Assembly: GCF_014202075.1 (NCBI RefSeq)
Contig: NZ_JACHFZ010000002.1
Span: 558,001-622,000 of the forward strand
DNA: 64,000 nt
Direction: 5' to 3'
From: Brevundimonas basaltis
GTDB lineage: Bacteria > Pseudomonadota > Alphaproteobacteria > Caulobacterales > Caulobacteraceae
Shown: piece by piece, positions 45,876 to 56,676 of the stretch
How positions within the stretch are numbered: the stretch's first letter is position 1
Layout of the letters: each line of letters begins with the position of its first letter
The notes under the pieces: generated by a model
The model's input: the letters and a program-made list of their open reading frames with translations, nothing else
Told to the model about the DNA's origin: nothing
Database searches by the model: none
Position numbers and translations under genes: made by a program

Positions 45876-46012
45876 CCTCCCCTTTGGGGGCGGGGGACCG
45901 CGACGCGGTGGAGGGGGCCTGCGGCGGGCTCCGGCGCCCTTTTCAACTTCCCTCCAACACCCTTCGGCGGTCCCTATCCCCCGGGCGCTACGCTGGGGGA
46001 GGATAGCATCGA
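45876..46012. repeat. Second copy of the dispersed intergenic repeat
   Basis: CTCCCCTTTGGGGGCGGGGG, then ACCGCGACGCGGTGGAGGGG and, at the far end, TTCCCTCCAACACC and GCTGGGGGAGGA. The core matches the element at 4049-4193 with a few substitutions. It can fold into a GC-rich hairpin and may end the upstream transcript. Confidence 0.6.
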
Positions 46013-46046
46013 CGCCGGCCTCCAGCGCCGCTATGAACAACGTCCG

Positions 46047-46580
46047 ATGAGACGCCTGTATCGACTCCTGACGCGGTGGTGGACCGCCTTCGCCCTCGCC
46101 GCCTCGCTGGCGATGCTGGCGGCGGCGCATGCGTTCGAGCGCTTCGGCGGCCTCGCGCCCTGCAACCTCTGTCTCAAGCAGCGCGAGGTCTATTGGGGCG
46201 CGGTCGCCATCGCTCTCGTCGCCACCGTCTGGCACCTCGTCAGCCGGGGCAGCCGCGGCACGCCGCGCATCGCCGCCTTCCTGCTGGCCGTGGTCTTCAC
46301 CACCGGGGCGATCACGGCCCTGTTCCACATGGGCGGCGAGAACCAGTGGTGGACCCTGCCGGCGGCCTGCGCCGGCGGCGGCGACGTCGATCTCGAGAAG
46401 CTGGCCGCCATCGCCTTCGGCACCGGCCCGGTCGAGCGACCTGTCCTCTGCGACGCGGTGACGTGGCGCTTCCTCGGCCTGTCCATGGCAGGATGGAACG
46501 TGCTGATCTCCGTCGCATTGGCCGTGTTCAGCCTGCTCGCCGCCAAGAGGCCCAAGGATGCCCGCGCCCCGCGCCCCTGA
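46047..46580 (+). CDS. dsbB: Disulfide bond formation protein DsbB
   Basis: The 177-residue four-helix membrane protein has the first periplasmic cysteine pair in LAPCNLCLKQREVYW (CNLC) and the second pair spread over AACAGGG and RPVLCDAVTW. It reoxidises DsbA and passes electrons to quinone. ATG 46047 begins the first membrane helix. Its 3' end overlaps coq7 by 23 nt, a functional pairing since both depend on ubiquinone. No dsbA is in the window. Confidence 0.93.
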   Translation: MRRLYRLLTRWWTAFALAASLAMLAAAHAFERFGGLAPCNLCLKQREVYWGAVAIALVATVWHLVSRGSRGTPRIAAFLLAVVFTTGAITALFHMGGENQWWTLPAACAGGGDVDLEKLAAIAFGTGPVERPVLCDAVTWRFLGLSMAGWNVLISVALAVFSLLAAKRPKDARAPRP

Positions 46581-47175
46581 CCCCATTCGCGACCCTTCGC
46601 CCGAAGCCGCGTCGACGCGCCCCGTCCGCCTGCCGCATCCCGGCCGGGGCGCCAGCCGCCGTCGCCGGGCCGAGATCCTGCGCGTCGACCACGCCGGGGA
46701 ATACGCCGCCGTCCACATCTACCGCGCCCAGCGCGCCGTGTTCGAGGGCCGTCCCGGCAAGGAGACCATCGCCGCCGACATGGGCGAGATGCAGGCCCAG
46801 GAGGCGGTCCATCTCGCCCGCTTCGAGGCGCTGCTCACCGCCGAGCGGGTCCGCCCCACGGTGATGACGCCGCTCTGGCGTCTGGCCGCCCTCGGCCTCG
46901 GCGCCGGCACCGCCCTGCTCGGCGAGAAGGCCGCCCACGCCTGCACCGAGGCGGTCGAGAGCGTGATCGAGGAACACTACGCCGATCAGATCGCCGAACT
47001 GTCCGACCGTGATCCCGAACTCGCCGCCGAGCTGACGAAATTCCGCGACGAGGAACTGGCCCACCACGACCACGCCGTCGACCACGGCAGCCGCGACGCC
47101 CCCGGCTACGGTCTGCTCAGCGCGGTGATCAAAGCCGGCTGCCGCGCGGCGATCAAGGTGTCCGAGAGGGTCTAG
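46558..47175 (+). CDS. coq7: 3-demethoxyubiquinol 3-hydroxylase Coq7
   Basis: This 205-residue carboxylate-bridged diiron enzyme carries ligand motifs VDHAGEYAAVHIY, QAQEAVHLARFE, EEHYADQIAEL and EELAHHDHA. It catalyses the last hydroxylation of ubiquinone synthesis at the membrane. The N-terminal 38 residues are Pro/Arg-rich and poorly conserved; the reading frame overlaps the end of dsbB. A paired palindrome acts as a likely terminator after the stop. Confidence 0.96.
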   Translation: MPAPRAPDPIRDPSPEAASTRPVRLPHPGRGASRRRRAEILRVDHAGEYAAVHIYRAQRAVFEGRPGKETIAADMGEMQAQEAVHLARFEALLTAERVRPTVMTPLWRLAALGLGAGTALLGEKAAHACTEAVESVIEEHYADQIAELSDRDPELAAELTKFRDEELAHHDHAVDHGSRDAPGYGLLSAVIKAGCRAAIKVSERV

Positions 47176-47179
47176 AGGG

Positions 47180-47317
47180 CCGTCATCCTCGGGCTTGACC
47201 CGAGGATCGGACCGTCCGGTGCTCCGTCGAAGAACGCACGCGCCGGGGTCGCAGGGCCATCTCCACCGCACAGCCCGCCACGGCGTCTGATCCTCGGGTC
47301 GAGCCCGAGGATGACGG
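47180..47317. repeat. Pair of inverted extragenic palindromes
   Basis: CCGTCATCCTCGGGCTTGAC (then CCGAGGATCGG) at 47180-47210 is repeated in reverse orientation at 47289-47317 (ending GCCCGAGGATGACGG). Each copy is itself a palindrome, and the two together form a long inverted repeat around a 78-nt centre. This is the classical alphaproteobacterial extragenic palindrome, found here between convergent coq7 and the phytase-like gene. Confidence 0.85.
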
Positions 47318-47331
47318 TTGGAGGTGCGTCT

Positions 47332-48312
47332 TCAGTCCGCAGACGTCACATCGAATGCCAGCAACAAGGTCCTTTGCCGCTCGCTGCCGTTGTCGTCCGA
47401 AAGAATGTAGAGCCGCACGCCGTCGCCGCGCCGCACCGCGGCGATCCCCTCGAAATTGTCGACCGTCGATGGCAGGCTTAGCTCGACCAGCACCGGCCCG
47501 AGGGTCCCGTCCGCCGCCATCCGCCTGATCCGTCCCCGTACGTCCACCGGCGGACGGAAGCGGCGCTCGACGACCCAGAAGCCGTCGCCCGATGGATCGC
47601 GATCCATGCCGGTAATGCGGTATTCGCTGTCGGGGATCGGCTCGGCCGGCGGCGCGATCACCACCCGGCAACCTTGGGGCGCGCAGTCCCACACCCCGCC
47701 CGACTCGCCGGCGACTCGCCAGCCGCCCGGCGCGGCCGAAATGCCTTCCATGCCGTCGTTCAGCGGGAAGTCGACCCCGGGAGCGGCCGTCGGTCTCGGC
47801 CGCGCGGCGAGGGCCTCCAGCGGGCCGTAGGACCACAGCCGGTGCCGGCGTTCGAAGGACACGGCGAGGCCGCCGTCGGCGTCGAGAAACAGCCCTTCGG
47901 CGTCGCCGTCCGCCTTGTCCGTGATCGGCGATCCGTCCGGCATCGTCAGCCTCCGGAAGCGCAACGCCTCCACGCCGACCAGTCGCCCGGTCCGCCCGAG
48001 CCGCAGCCGCCCGCGCACCAGATCGCCGGCGTCGCTGACCGAGACGAAGTCGGCCTCGTCCAGCATCTTCAGGTCTGACAGGCTGTGCAGCGGCGACTCC
48101 GCGTCGAGCACCAGTTCGACCCCGCCGGCGAAACGCACGCCCCTCGCCAGCATCGCCCCGCCGGGCAGTCCCAGGCCGACCGGCCTCGCCCCGGCCTCCG
48201 CCGCCGTCCAGCCCGGGGTCGAATCCGTCCAGACCGGGGCGGGGACTGCCGTTGCGCAGCCGGTGAGAAACACAGCCGCAACGGCGGCCGCCACCAACCG
48301 GGCCGGTTTCAC
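47332..48312 (-). CDS. Phytase-like-domain (esterase-like) lipoprotein
   Basis: From GTG 48312 the 326-residue protein opens [18 protein letters not shown], lipidated at Cys19. The mature part is a beta-propeller of the esterase-like/phytase (COG4246) type: [52 protein letters not shown] and [20 protein letters not shown]. Family members are described as periplasmic phosphatase/phytase relatives. The GTG overlaps the end of cobT (GTGA), giving translational coupling. The open frame upstream of 48312 is shadow of cobT. Confidence 0.85.
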   Translation of the reverse strand: MKPARLVAAAVAAVFLTGCATAVPAPVWTDSTPGWTAAEAGARPVGLGLPGGAMLARGVRFAGGVELVLDAESPLHSLSDLKMLDEADFVSVSDAGDLVRGRLRLGRTGRLVGVEALRFRRLTMPDGSPITDKADGDAEGLFLDADGGLAVSFERRHRLWSYGPLEALAARPRPTAAPGVDFPLNDGMEGISAAPGGWRVAGESGGVWDCAPQGCRVVIAPPAEPIPDSEYRITGMDRDPSGDGFWVVERRFRPPVDVRGRIRRMAADGTLGPVLVELSLPSTVDNFEGIAAVRRGDGVRLYILSDDNGSERQRTLLLAFDVTSAD

Positions 48313-50180
48313 GCCGCCCGTCGCCGCCGCTTCGGCGCCGCCTTCGGCTCGCTGTCGAACAGCTCCGCCAGCTTTTCGATCATCACCCCGCCCAGCTGTT
48401 CGACGTCGACGATGGTCACGGCGCGGCGATACCAGCGGGTCACGTCGTGACCGATGCCGATGGCGATCAGCTCGACCGGCGACCGGCTCTCGATCTCCTC
48501 GATCACCTGCCGCAGGTGCTTGTCCAGATAAAGGGCCGCATTGGCCGACTGGGTCGAGTCGTCGACCGGCGAGCCGTCGGAAATGACCATCAGGATCTGC
48601 CGCGCCTCGGGCCGCGCCTTGAGCCGCTCGTGCGCCCAGGTGAGGGCCTCGCCGTCGATGTTCTCCTTCAGCAGCCCCTCGCGCATCATCAGGCCGAGGT
48701 TCTTCTTGGCCCGCCGCCACGGTGCGTCCGCGGATTTGTAAATGATATGGCGCAGGTCGTTCAGCCGGCCGGGATGGGTCGGCTTGCCGGCGCTGATCCA
48801 CGCCTCGCGGCTCTGGCCGCCTTTCCACGCCCTTGTGGTGAAGCCGAGGATCTCGACCTTGACCCCGCACCGCTCCAGCGTCCGCGCCAGGATGTCGGCG
48901 CAGACCGCCGCCACCATGATCGGCCGCCCGCGCATCGAGCCGGAATTGTCCAGCAACAGGGTCACCACCGTATCGCGGAACGGGCTTTCGCTCTCGGCCT
49001 TGAAGCTCAGCGGGCTGGTCGGGTCGGTGATGATCCGGGTCAGGCGGGCCGTATCCAGCACGCCTTCCTCGAGATCGAAGGCCCAACTGCGGTTCTGCTG
49101 CGCCATCAATCGCCGTTGCAGCTTGTTGGCCAGCCGCGCCACCACCGACGACAGCGCCGTCAGCTGCTGATCCAGCAGCGACCTCAGCCGCTCCAGCTCG
49201 TTCGGATCGCACAGCTCCGCGGCGTCGATGGTCTCGTCATGGGTCGTGGTGAACACCCGGTAGGCGTCGACCGGCCGCCCGTCGTCGCCGACCTCCTGCC
49301 GGTTGGGCAGGGCCCCGTCGTTCAGCTCCGGGCCCTCGTCCGAGGCTTCGCCGTCCGGCTCCGCGGGCGCGCCGTCGGGGCGGCTGTCGCGCTCGTCGCC
49401 GGCGGTCTGGTCGTCGGTCGAGCCGTCCATCGACTGGCCTTCGCCGCCGCCGGCGTCGTCTTCCTCGTCCTGATCGTCGGCCGCGTCCGGCTCCTGCGGA
49501 TCGGGCTCGTCCCCGCCCTTGTCATCCGACGTGTCGTCGCCGCGCCCGTCGCCGGGATCGAGGTCCAGCGCCCGCAGCACATCCTTCAGCCGCGCCGCGA
49601 AGGCGGTCTGGTCGTCCGCGACCTCGGCGAGGGCGTCGATCTTGCGGCCCGCGCGGTTCTCCAGATCGGCCCGCACCAGATCGAGCATGGCGCCCGCTCC
49701 GTCCGGCGCGCGTTGGCCGGTCAGCCGTTCCCGCACCAGCAGGGCCACCGCCTCGGCGGCCGGAACGCGCTCAGCCTCCGTCGCCCGCAACGCCCCGGTC
49801 CGTTCCAGCCGCGTCAGCAGGGCGGCCCCGAGATTGGCCCGGACGCCGGCCAGAGACCGCGAACCCACCGCCTCGACACGTGCCTGCTCGACCGCCTCGA
49901 ACACGTCGGCGGCCTGGCTGTCGGACGGTCGCAGCCGGGCGTGCAGCCCCTCGTCGTGGTTGGCCAGCCGCAGCGCCAGCCGGTCGGCCTGCCCGCGCAG
50001 GGCCGCGCTCTCCGGTCCGCCGGGATCGCGCGGCGGGTGGGGCAGGGTCAGGACCCCGCCGGCCAGCTTCGGTCCGTCGGACCCGAAGGTCACCTCCAGC
50101 TCGGACTGCTCCGCCAGCGCCCGCGCGGCATGGGCCAGCGCGCGCTTGAAGATTTCGGCGGGAGTTTCGGCGGAAGCCAT
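48309..50180 (-). CDS. cobT: Cobaltochelatase subunit CobT
   Basis: The 623-residue protein has the CobT N-terminal helical domain, a long acidic, Asp/Glu/Gly-rich linker (about 210-310, e.g. [19 protein letters not shown]) and a C-terminal von Willebrand A domain with MIDAS residues in [28 protein letters not shown] and [10 protein letters not shown]. With CobN and CobS it inserts cobalt into the corrin ring in aerobic cobalamin synthesis. CobS, usually its neighbour, is not in the window. Confidence 0.95.
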   Translation of the reverse strand: MASAETPAEIFKRALAHAARALAEQSELEVTFGSDGPKLAGGVLTLPHPPRDPGGPESAALRGQADRLALRLANHDEGLHARLRPSDSQAADVFEAVEQARVEAVGSRSLAGVRANLGAALLTRLERTGALRATEAERVPAAEAVALLVRERLTGQRAPDGAGAMLDLVRADLENRAGRKIDALAEVADDQTAFAARLKDVLRALDLDPGDGRGDDTSDDKGGDEPDPQEPDAADDQDEEDDAGGGEGQSMDGSTDDQTAGDERDSRPDGAPAEPDGEASDEGPELNDGALPNRQEVGDDGRPVDAYRVFTTTHDETIDAAELCDPNELERLRSLLDQQLTALSSVVARLANKLQRRLMAQQNRSWAFDLEEGVLDTARLTRIITDPTSPLSFKAESESPFRDTVVTLLLDNSGSMRGRPIMVAAVCADILARTLERCGVKVEILGFTTRAWKGGQSREAWISAGKPTHPGRLNDLRHIIYKSADAPWRRAKKNLGLMMREGLLKENIDGEALTWAHERLKARPEARQILMVISDGSPVDDSTQSANAALYLDKHLRQVIEEIESRSPVELIAIGIGHDVTRWYRRAVTIVDVEQLGGVMIEKLAELFDSEPKAAPKRRRRAA

Positions 50181-50223
50181 GGCGTCCGGTTAGCCTGTCC
50201 GTGGTCCGCTGGAAAGCGGCGCC

Positions 50224-50463
50224 TCAGTGCGCCTCGGGCGGACGCGCGGCGGGGCTGAAATATTCGCTCTCGGGCCTGGGCTGGGCCGACAGCACGAAGC
50301 GCCGGTCGCAATAGGCGCACTCGACGAAGTCGTCGTCGCCCATATCCATATAGACCAGCGGATGGCCCAGGGCGCCGCCGCCGCCGTCGCACGCCACGCG
50401 TTTGGTCGAGACCACGATCTCTTCCGGCGGCGGGATGATGGCATCGGGATGGCGGGGCGGCAT
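50224..50463 (-). CDS. Zinc-finger (zf-CHCC / NDUFS6-like) small protein, 79 aa
   Basis: From ATG 50463 the protein contains VSTKRVACDGGGGALGHPLV, then YMDMGDDDFVECAYCDRRFV: Cys, His and CxxC ligands of the CHCC zinc finger. The domain is related to the mitochondrial complex-I subunit NDUFS6 and occurs as stand-alone alphaproteobacterial proteins. A role in complex-I assembly is plausible but not shown. The upstream open frame (to 50736) is shadow of the membrane-protein gene. Confidence 0.88.
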   Translation of the reverse strand: MPPRHPDAIIPPPEEIVVSTKRVACDGGGGALGHPLVYMDMGDDDFVECAYCDRRFVLSAQPRPESEYFSPAARPPEAH

Positions 50464-50522
50464 GATCGACCTTGGGCTGGGAGGGCGCGTCGGCGTTTCC
50501 CTAGGCGGGCCCGCCGCGCCCG

Positions 50523-50777
50523 TCAAACCTCGCGCGGCTTGCGCCCGAACAGGCGGTCGATCAGCGCCTTGCGCCGCTTGAAGATGGTCCAGCCGAGCGT
50601 GGCGGCAGCCACCCACAGGCCGATCTCGCCGACGATGGCCGCCGGCCCGCCCCACAGCAGGGCTTCGTGCATCTCCAGACGGCCGGTCTTCATCAACACC
50701 GCCGCGGCCACGGCGCCGCCATAGCCCAGCAGGCAAACTCCGAAAGCGCTCCAGCCGATCAATTTGGTGCGGGACAT
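50523..50777 (-). CDS. Hypothetical two-TM protein (84 aa)
   Basis: ATG 50777 (MSRTKLIGWSAFGVCLLGYG) is preferred over 50792. Two hydrophobic helices (WSAFGVCLLGYGGAVAAAVL and GGPAAIVGEIGLWVAAATLG) precede a basic cytoplasmic tail (FKRRKALIDRLFGRKPREV). Possibly a small accessory membrane protein, with no recognised family. A good sigma-70-like promoter lies just upstream on its strand. Confidence 0.6.
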   Translation of the reverse strand: MSRTKLIGWSAFGVCLLGYGGAVAAAVLMKTGRLEMHEALLWGGPAAIVGEIGLWVAAATLGWTIFKRRKALIDRLFGRKPREV

Positions 50778-50815
50778 AGGTTTATCCGTCAAGCAAGCTG
50801 TTCATAATGACAAGG

Positions 50816-50844
50816 ACGCTAGACATTCAGCGCGCGGGTGTCAA
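50816..50844 (-). promoter_or_regulatory. Sigma-70-like promoter
   Basis: On the minus strand, TTGACA (50839-50844), 17-nt spacer, TAGCGT (50816-50821). The -35 is perfect, the -10 weak. It would start transcription about 30 nt before the 50777 gene. Confidence 0.45.
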
Positions 50845-50926
50845 GCACCATTGACAGATCGCCGTGGGGCTTGGCCCCGGCCGGTGGCGCGCCTACCTAG
50901 GCGGACCGCTCCGCTGAAGGCCGCCG

Positions 50927-51901
<975 letters not shown>

Positions 51902-52056
51902 GGCTTGGGGCTTAGGTCTTAGGGCTTAGGGAGCGATCTGGTGTCCTGCCGAAGCCGTCTGGTGCTCTGAAACCTAAGCCCTAAGCCCTAAGTCCTAAGC
52001 CCTAAGCCCCAAGCCCCAAGCCCCAAGCCCCAAGCCCTAAGCCCTAAGCCCTAAAC
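51902..52056. repeat. Inverted arrays of a telomere-like heptamer (GGGCTTA / CCTAAGC)
   Basis: Left array at 51902-51931: about four units of the GGGCTTA type (GGGCTTG, GGGCTTA, GGTCTTA, GGGCTTA). After a 41-nt spacer, a right array at 51973-52056 has twelve consecutive 7-bp units, CCTAAGC with CCCAAGC variants in the middle. The arrays are mutually complementary and can form a long stem. The left begins directly after the ABC ATPase stop and the right includes the stop codon of the minus-strand gene at 52051, so it doubles as a convergent-gene spacer. Confidence 0.9.
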
Positions 52057-52431
52057 GACCATCACCGTCCCGATCAGCAGCCGCGCCCCGGCCCGACCCA
52101 GCGTCCGGTCCGTCGCCGCCTGAAGCTGCGCCACCAGCCGTTCCAGGTCCGGCGGGGCGCCGGGCAACAGCATGTTGGCCGACTGCTGCACCACCACCGC
52201 ATAGGCCGCCGTCAGCCGCGGCGCCGACTGCGCGACCCGCGTGCGCAGAGCCGCGTCGGGCGTGTCCAGCCCGGTCTCGACGGTCATCACCCCGCGCCGC
52301 CCGCCCGAGCGCATCACATTGGTGGTGATGGTCGGCAGCCGTATGTAGCTGGGCTGCGGCGCGCCACCGCCTCCGCCGCCCGCGGTCTTGCGGGCGTTGT
52401 CCTTCAGTCCGAGCAGGGCGCGACGATCCAT
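52051..52431 (-). CDS. Hypothetical protein (126 aa), weakly FliL-like
   Basis: From ATG 52431 the protein has an N-terminal polar region with a Gly-run (KTAGGGGGGAPQ), then YIRLPTITTNVMRSGGRRGV, VMTVETGLDTPDAALRTRVA and a C-terminal RLLIGTVMVV. The pattern of an IxLPxxxTN strand, a second beta strand and helix recalls FliL-type periplasmic domains but lacks a membrane anchor. Its stop codon TAG lies inside the heptamer array, which suggests the array could have been a 3' end insertion. The open frame upstream of 52431 is Arg/Gly-rich shadow. Confidence 0.55.
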   Translation of the reverse strand: MDRRALLGLKDNARKTAGGGGGGAPQPSYIRLPTITTNVMRSGGRRGVMTVETGLDTPDAALRTRVAQSAPRLTAAYAVVVQQSANMLLPGAPPDLERLVAQLQAATDRTLGRAGARLLIGTVMVV

Positions 52432-52454
52432 GCCGCGATGCTGGCACGCGCCGC

Positions 52455-53084
52455 TTAAGGCGCGGTTACGGAGCCCCAGGACAGGGTCGGCCAGCGGCGC
52501 CGCGCCGGGTCTCGCTCCAGGGTCTCGACCAGATCGCCGGTTGCAACGTCCGAGACCACCACCACGTCGTTCACGCCGGTCCAGAGGCAGCCGCCCGTCT
52601 GACAGCGCACCGCGGCCCGCACATAGACGTGCGACCCGTCCGGCGACCAACCCATGCCGCTCGTCGCCACCTCTCCTTCCGGAACGCTGTCGCAACCGTT
52701 TCGCCGCTCCAGTTCCGCGATGGCCGCGTCCCTGATCGTCCGGCTTTCGACAGCCTGCGCCCGGGCGTTCACCGTCCAGAGCCGGAAGGCGCCTCCCGGG
52801 TCGTTGACATAGAACCGTCGGGAATCGGGCGACCACGACAGGCGGGCCGGGGTCTCCACCGTTCCGACCACGCTGCGCCTCAGGAAACCGGCGCTCAGCC
52901 GCAGGGTCGGATCGGCCTCGCCGCCGTAGATCACGTTCATGGCCCCGCTCGGCGACGGGATGGTCCCGGGCCGGATCCCCAGCGGGGTCGACCCCGTCAC
53001 CGGCGGCGCCTCCGTCGATGGCGTCGGCGAACAGGCCGCGACGGCCGACAGCACGGCAAGGCAGACGCCCCGCAGCGTCCTCAC
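52455..53084 (-). CDS. Beta-propeller-like lipoprotein (209 aa)
   Basis: The GTG start gives [18 protein letters not shown], lipidated at Cys18. Two WD40-like/PD40 repeats are visible: [20 protein letters not shown] and [19 protein letters not shown] full propeller would need more blades, so it may oligomerise or be a partial domain. The GTG overlaps the bioB stop (GTGA), coupling it to biotin synthase. Four mature cysteines may form disulfides. Confidence 0.65.
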   Translation of the reverse strand: MRTLRGVCLAVLSAVAACSPTPSTEAPPVTGSTPLGIRPGTIPSPSGAMNVIYGGEADPTLRLSAGFLRRSVVGTVETPARLSWSPDSRRFYVNDPGGAFRLWTVNARAQAVESRTIRDAAIAELERRNGCDSVPEGEVATSGMGWSPDGSHVYVRAAVRCQTGGCLWTGVNDVVVVSDVATGDLVETLERDPARRRWPTLSWGSVTAP

Positions 53085-54079
53085 GCCGCCGCTTCCACCG
53101 ACGCCTTCGGCTCCATCGGCTTCAGGTCCAGCAGGGCGAACAGGGCCGCGTCCTCATCCTGTTCCGGATTCGGCGTGGTGAGCAGCCTGCCGCCGACGAA
53201 GATCGAATTGGCCCCGGCGAGGAAGCACAGCGCCTGCATCTCCGGGCTCATCGTCTCCCGCCCGGCCGAGAGCCGCACCATGGCCTTCGGACAAACCAGC
53301 CGCGCCACCGCGACCGTACGCACGAACTCGATCGGGTCGATCTGCCCCTCCGCCAGCATGCGCTCGCCCAGCGGCGTGCCGGTGACCGGCACCAGCGCAT
53401 TGACCGGCAGGCTGTCGGGATGCTCCGGCAGGGTGGCCAGCGCGTGCAGCAGGCTGGCCCGGTCGCGCCGCGCCTCGCCCATGCCGACGATGCCGCCGCA
53501 GCAGGTCGCCATCCCGGCCTCCCGCACATGCGCCAGGGTATCCAGCCGGTCCTGATAGGTTCGGGTGGTCACCACCTCGGCGTAATACTCCGGCCCCGTA
53601 TCGAGGTTGTGATTGTAGTAATCGAGCCCCGCCGCCTTCAGCTGCCGGGCCTGATCGGCCGTCAGCATGCCCAGCGTCGCGCAGGTCTCCAGACCCAGCG
53701 CCTTCACCCCCGCGATCATGGTCGCCAGCTTCGGCGTGTCGCGGTCCTTCAGTTCGCGCCAGGCTGCCCCCATGCAGAAACGGCTGGCCCCGCCCGCCTT
53801 CGCCGCCATGGCTTCGGCCAGCACCGCCGTGGCGTCCATCAGCTTCTCCGCCTTCAGCCCGGTCTGGAAACTGGCCGACTGCGAGCAGTAGCCGCAGTTC
53901 TCGGCGCAGCCGCCGGTCTTGATCGACAGCAACTGGCTCTTCTGCACCTCGGACGGATCGAACCAGCGCCGGTGCACCGTCGCCGCTTCGAACACGAGTT
54001 CCATAAACGGTCGGGCGAACAGCACCTCGACCTCGTCGAGCGTCCAGTCGTGGCGGGGGTTCGAAAGGTCAGCGGTCAT
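53081..54079 (-). CDS. bioB: Biotin synthase
   Basis: The 332-residue radical-SAM enzyme has the cluster motif [15 protein letters not shown] and the conserved blocks [50 protein letters not shown] and [16 protein letters not shown]. It inserts sulfur into dethiobiotin. ATG 54079 is chosen because the family N-terminus begins about there; ATG at 54121 adds 14 non-conserved residues. No other bio genes are nearby. Confidence 0.97.
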   Translation of the reverse strand: MTADLSNPRHDWTLDEVEVLFARPFMELVFEAATVHRRWFDPSEVQKSQLLSIKTGGCAENCGYCSQSASFQTGLKAEKLMDATAVLAEAMAAKAGGASRFCMGAAWRELKDRDTPKLATMIAGVKALGLETCATLGMLTADQARQLKAAGLDYYNHNLDTGPEYYAEVVTTRTYQDRLDTLAHVREAGMATCCGGIVGMGEARRDRASLLHALATLPEHPDSLPVNALVPVTGTPLGERMLAEGQIDPIEFVRTVAVARLVCPKAMVRLSAGRETMSPEMQALCFLAGANSIFVGGRLLTTPNPEQDEDAALFALLDLKPMEPKASVEAAA

Positions 54080-54117
54080 GCCGTTTCCCTGACGCAGGGT
54101 GCGGCGCCGGGCAACCC

Positions 54118-55053
54118 TCAAATGTCCATGATGATCTCGCCGCGCTTCAGGTCGATCACCACCCGGTCGAACACGCCCAGAACGTCGACCCCCATCAGCA
54201 TGGCCGGCGTGTCCGCCAGTCCGAGCAGGCGGAAGATGTGGAAATCCCCCATCAGCACGGCCAGCCGGTCCAGCACCAGCTCGTCGAAATGCACCGCCGA
54301 CACCACCATGGCCTGGGCCGGCAAGGCCCGGCCGGTCGGTGACTGCACCAGCAGGGTCCCGACCGAGCCCGAACGGCTCTCAAAGGGTCGGGCGCCGGCG
54401 GCCTCGGCCAGGGCGGGGTTGATCAAACTGACCTGGGCGCCGGTATCGACGATGGCCTGGACGGCCTGGCCCCGCACAAGCGCATTGAGGACCATCAGGT
54501 CCACGCCGCCCCCGCTTGGGGGCTGAAAGCGGACCCGCGGCCGCACCGCGCCGAGGAATCTGTCGGGATCGGGTCGCGAACGGTTGATGGATGAACGTCC
54601 GGGGCCGCGAAAGCGCATGATCAGCCGTTGGTCTGCCAGCATATCGAGCCCCAGCAGGCCGTCCAGGCCGATCAGTCCGGGCCGGGTTCCCACCGCCAGC
54701 CGCACCTGGTCGGCCGAGAGGGAGCCGCTCGACAGGGTGTCCGCCCGCACCGCCGGCACCCGCTCCATTCCGATCACCGTATGCATGTCAAGTTCGCCCG
54801 CCGGGGCGATGTTCAACGGACCCACCAGATCGGCGGCGACCACCGAGGCGCTGGCCGCCGTATCGACAGCGAAACGCAACGGTCCCTGGCCGTTGAGGAA
54901 CACCGGCACGGTCGAGCGATGGACGCGGTCGGTGGTCTGGTCGGCGCGAAACTCGTCGATCTGCGTCTCTTGCGTCAGGACGAGACCCGGCGTGGCCATC
55001 GCCCCCAGCAGGGCGCCGCCCAGGACGCGGCGGCTCAGTCCGATCACCGTCAT
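54118..55053 (-). CDS. Retropepsin-like aspartyl protease family protein
   Basis: From ATG 55053 (GGAGGAG a few nt upstream) the 311-residue protein has a twin-arginine-like leader ([18 protein letters not shown]) and two aspartyl-protease repeats. The first has [12 protein letters not shown] (Asp64), with DTA in place of the canonical DTG; the second has [12 protein letters not shown] (Asp203) intact. Both are followed by [11 protein letters not shown] or [10 protein letters not shown] type flaps. Relatives are periplasmic proteases (PerP-like). Divergent from ahcY and shares its upstream region. Activity may be altered by the degenerate first motif. Confidence 0.75.
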   Translation of the reverse strand: MTVIGLSRRVLGGALLGAMATPGLVLTQETQIDEFRADQTTDRVHRSTVPVFLNGQGPLRFAVDTAASASVVAADLVGPLNIAPAGELDMHTVIGMERVPAVRADTLSSGSLSADQVRLAVGTRPGLIGLDGLLGLDMLADQRLIMRFRGPGRSSINRSRPDPDRFLGAVRPRVRFQPPSGGGVDLMVLNALVRGQAVQAIVDTGAQVSLINPALAEAAGARPFESRSGSVGTLLVQSPTGRALPAQAMVVSAVHFDELVLDRLAVLMGDFHIFRLLGLADTPAMLMGVDVLGVFDRVVIDLKRGEIIMDI

Positions 55054-55128
55054 CACGCTCCTCCCGTGGGCAGCGTGGCACGGAAACCGCCGGTCCGCGA
55101 CCACAAGACGGGATTCTGTCCGAAGCTT

Positions 55129-55150
55129 CATATAAGGATATCCTTATATG
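55129..55150. promoter_or_regulatory. Perfect 22-bp palindrome upstream of ahcY (SahR/ArsR-type operator candidate)
   Basis: CATATAAGGAT followed immediately by its reverse complement ATCCTTATATG. It is strikingly A/T-rich for this genome and sits 78 nt before ahcY. In proteobacteria, ArsR-family SahR represses methionine-cycle genes including ahcY through similar A/T-rich ATAT-type palindromes. It might also control the divergent protease gene. Confidence 0.6.
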
Positions 55151-55227
55151 TTCATTGCTCCCCGGCGAACGCCGGGCTATAGCGGCGCCCGTTCGAATAC
55201 GCGCCCAGACTTCAGCCAGAGGCCTTC

Positions 55228-56619
<1,392 letters not shown>

Positions 56620-56643
56620 GCCATCTGGCCGGACAGCATGCGG

Positions 56644-56667
56644 GGCCGGGCGCTTGCGCGCCCGGCC
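56644..56667. terminator. Terminator-like hairpin after ahcY
   Basis: GGCCGGGCGC, TTGC loop, GCGCCCGGCC: a perfect 10-bp stem between convergent ahcY and the 56677 gene. T-tracts are weak on both sides (CTCTGTCGTTT on plus). Confidence 0.65.
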
Positions 56668-56676
56668 TCTGTCGTT

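Noticed and set aside
51902..52056. CRISPR array
   Set aside because: The units are contiguous heptamers without spacers and there are no cas genes.
55151..55227. SAH or SAM riboswitch in the ahcY leader
   Set aside because: Only a short CCGGCG hairpin is present; none of the conserved SAH or SAM riboswitch core can be placed.
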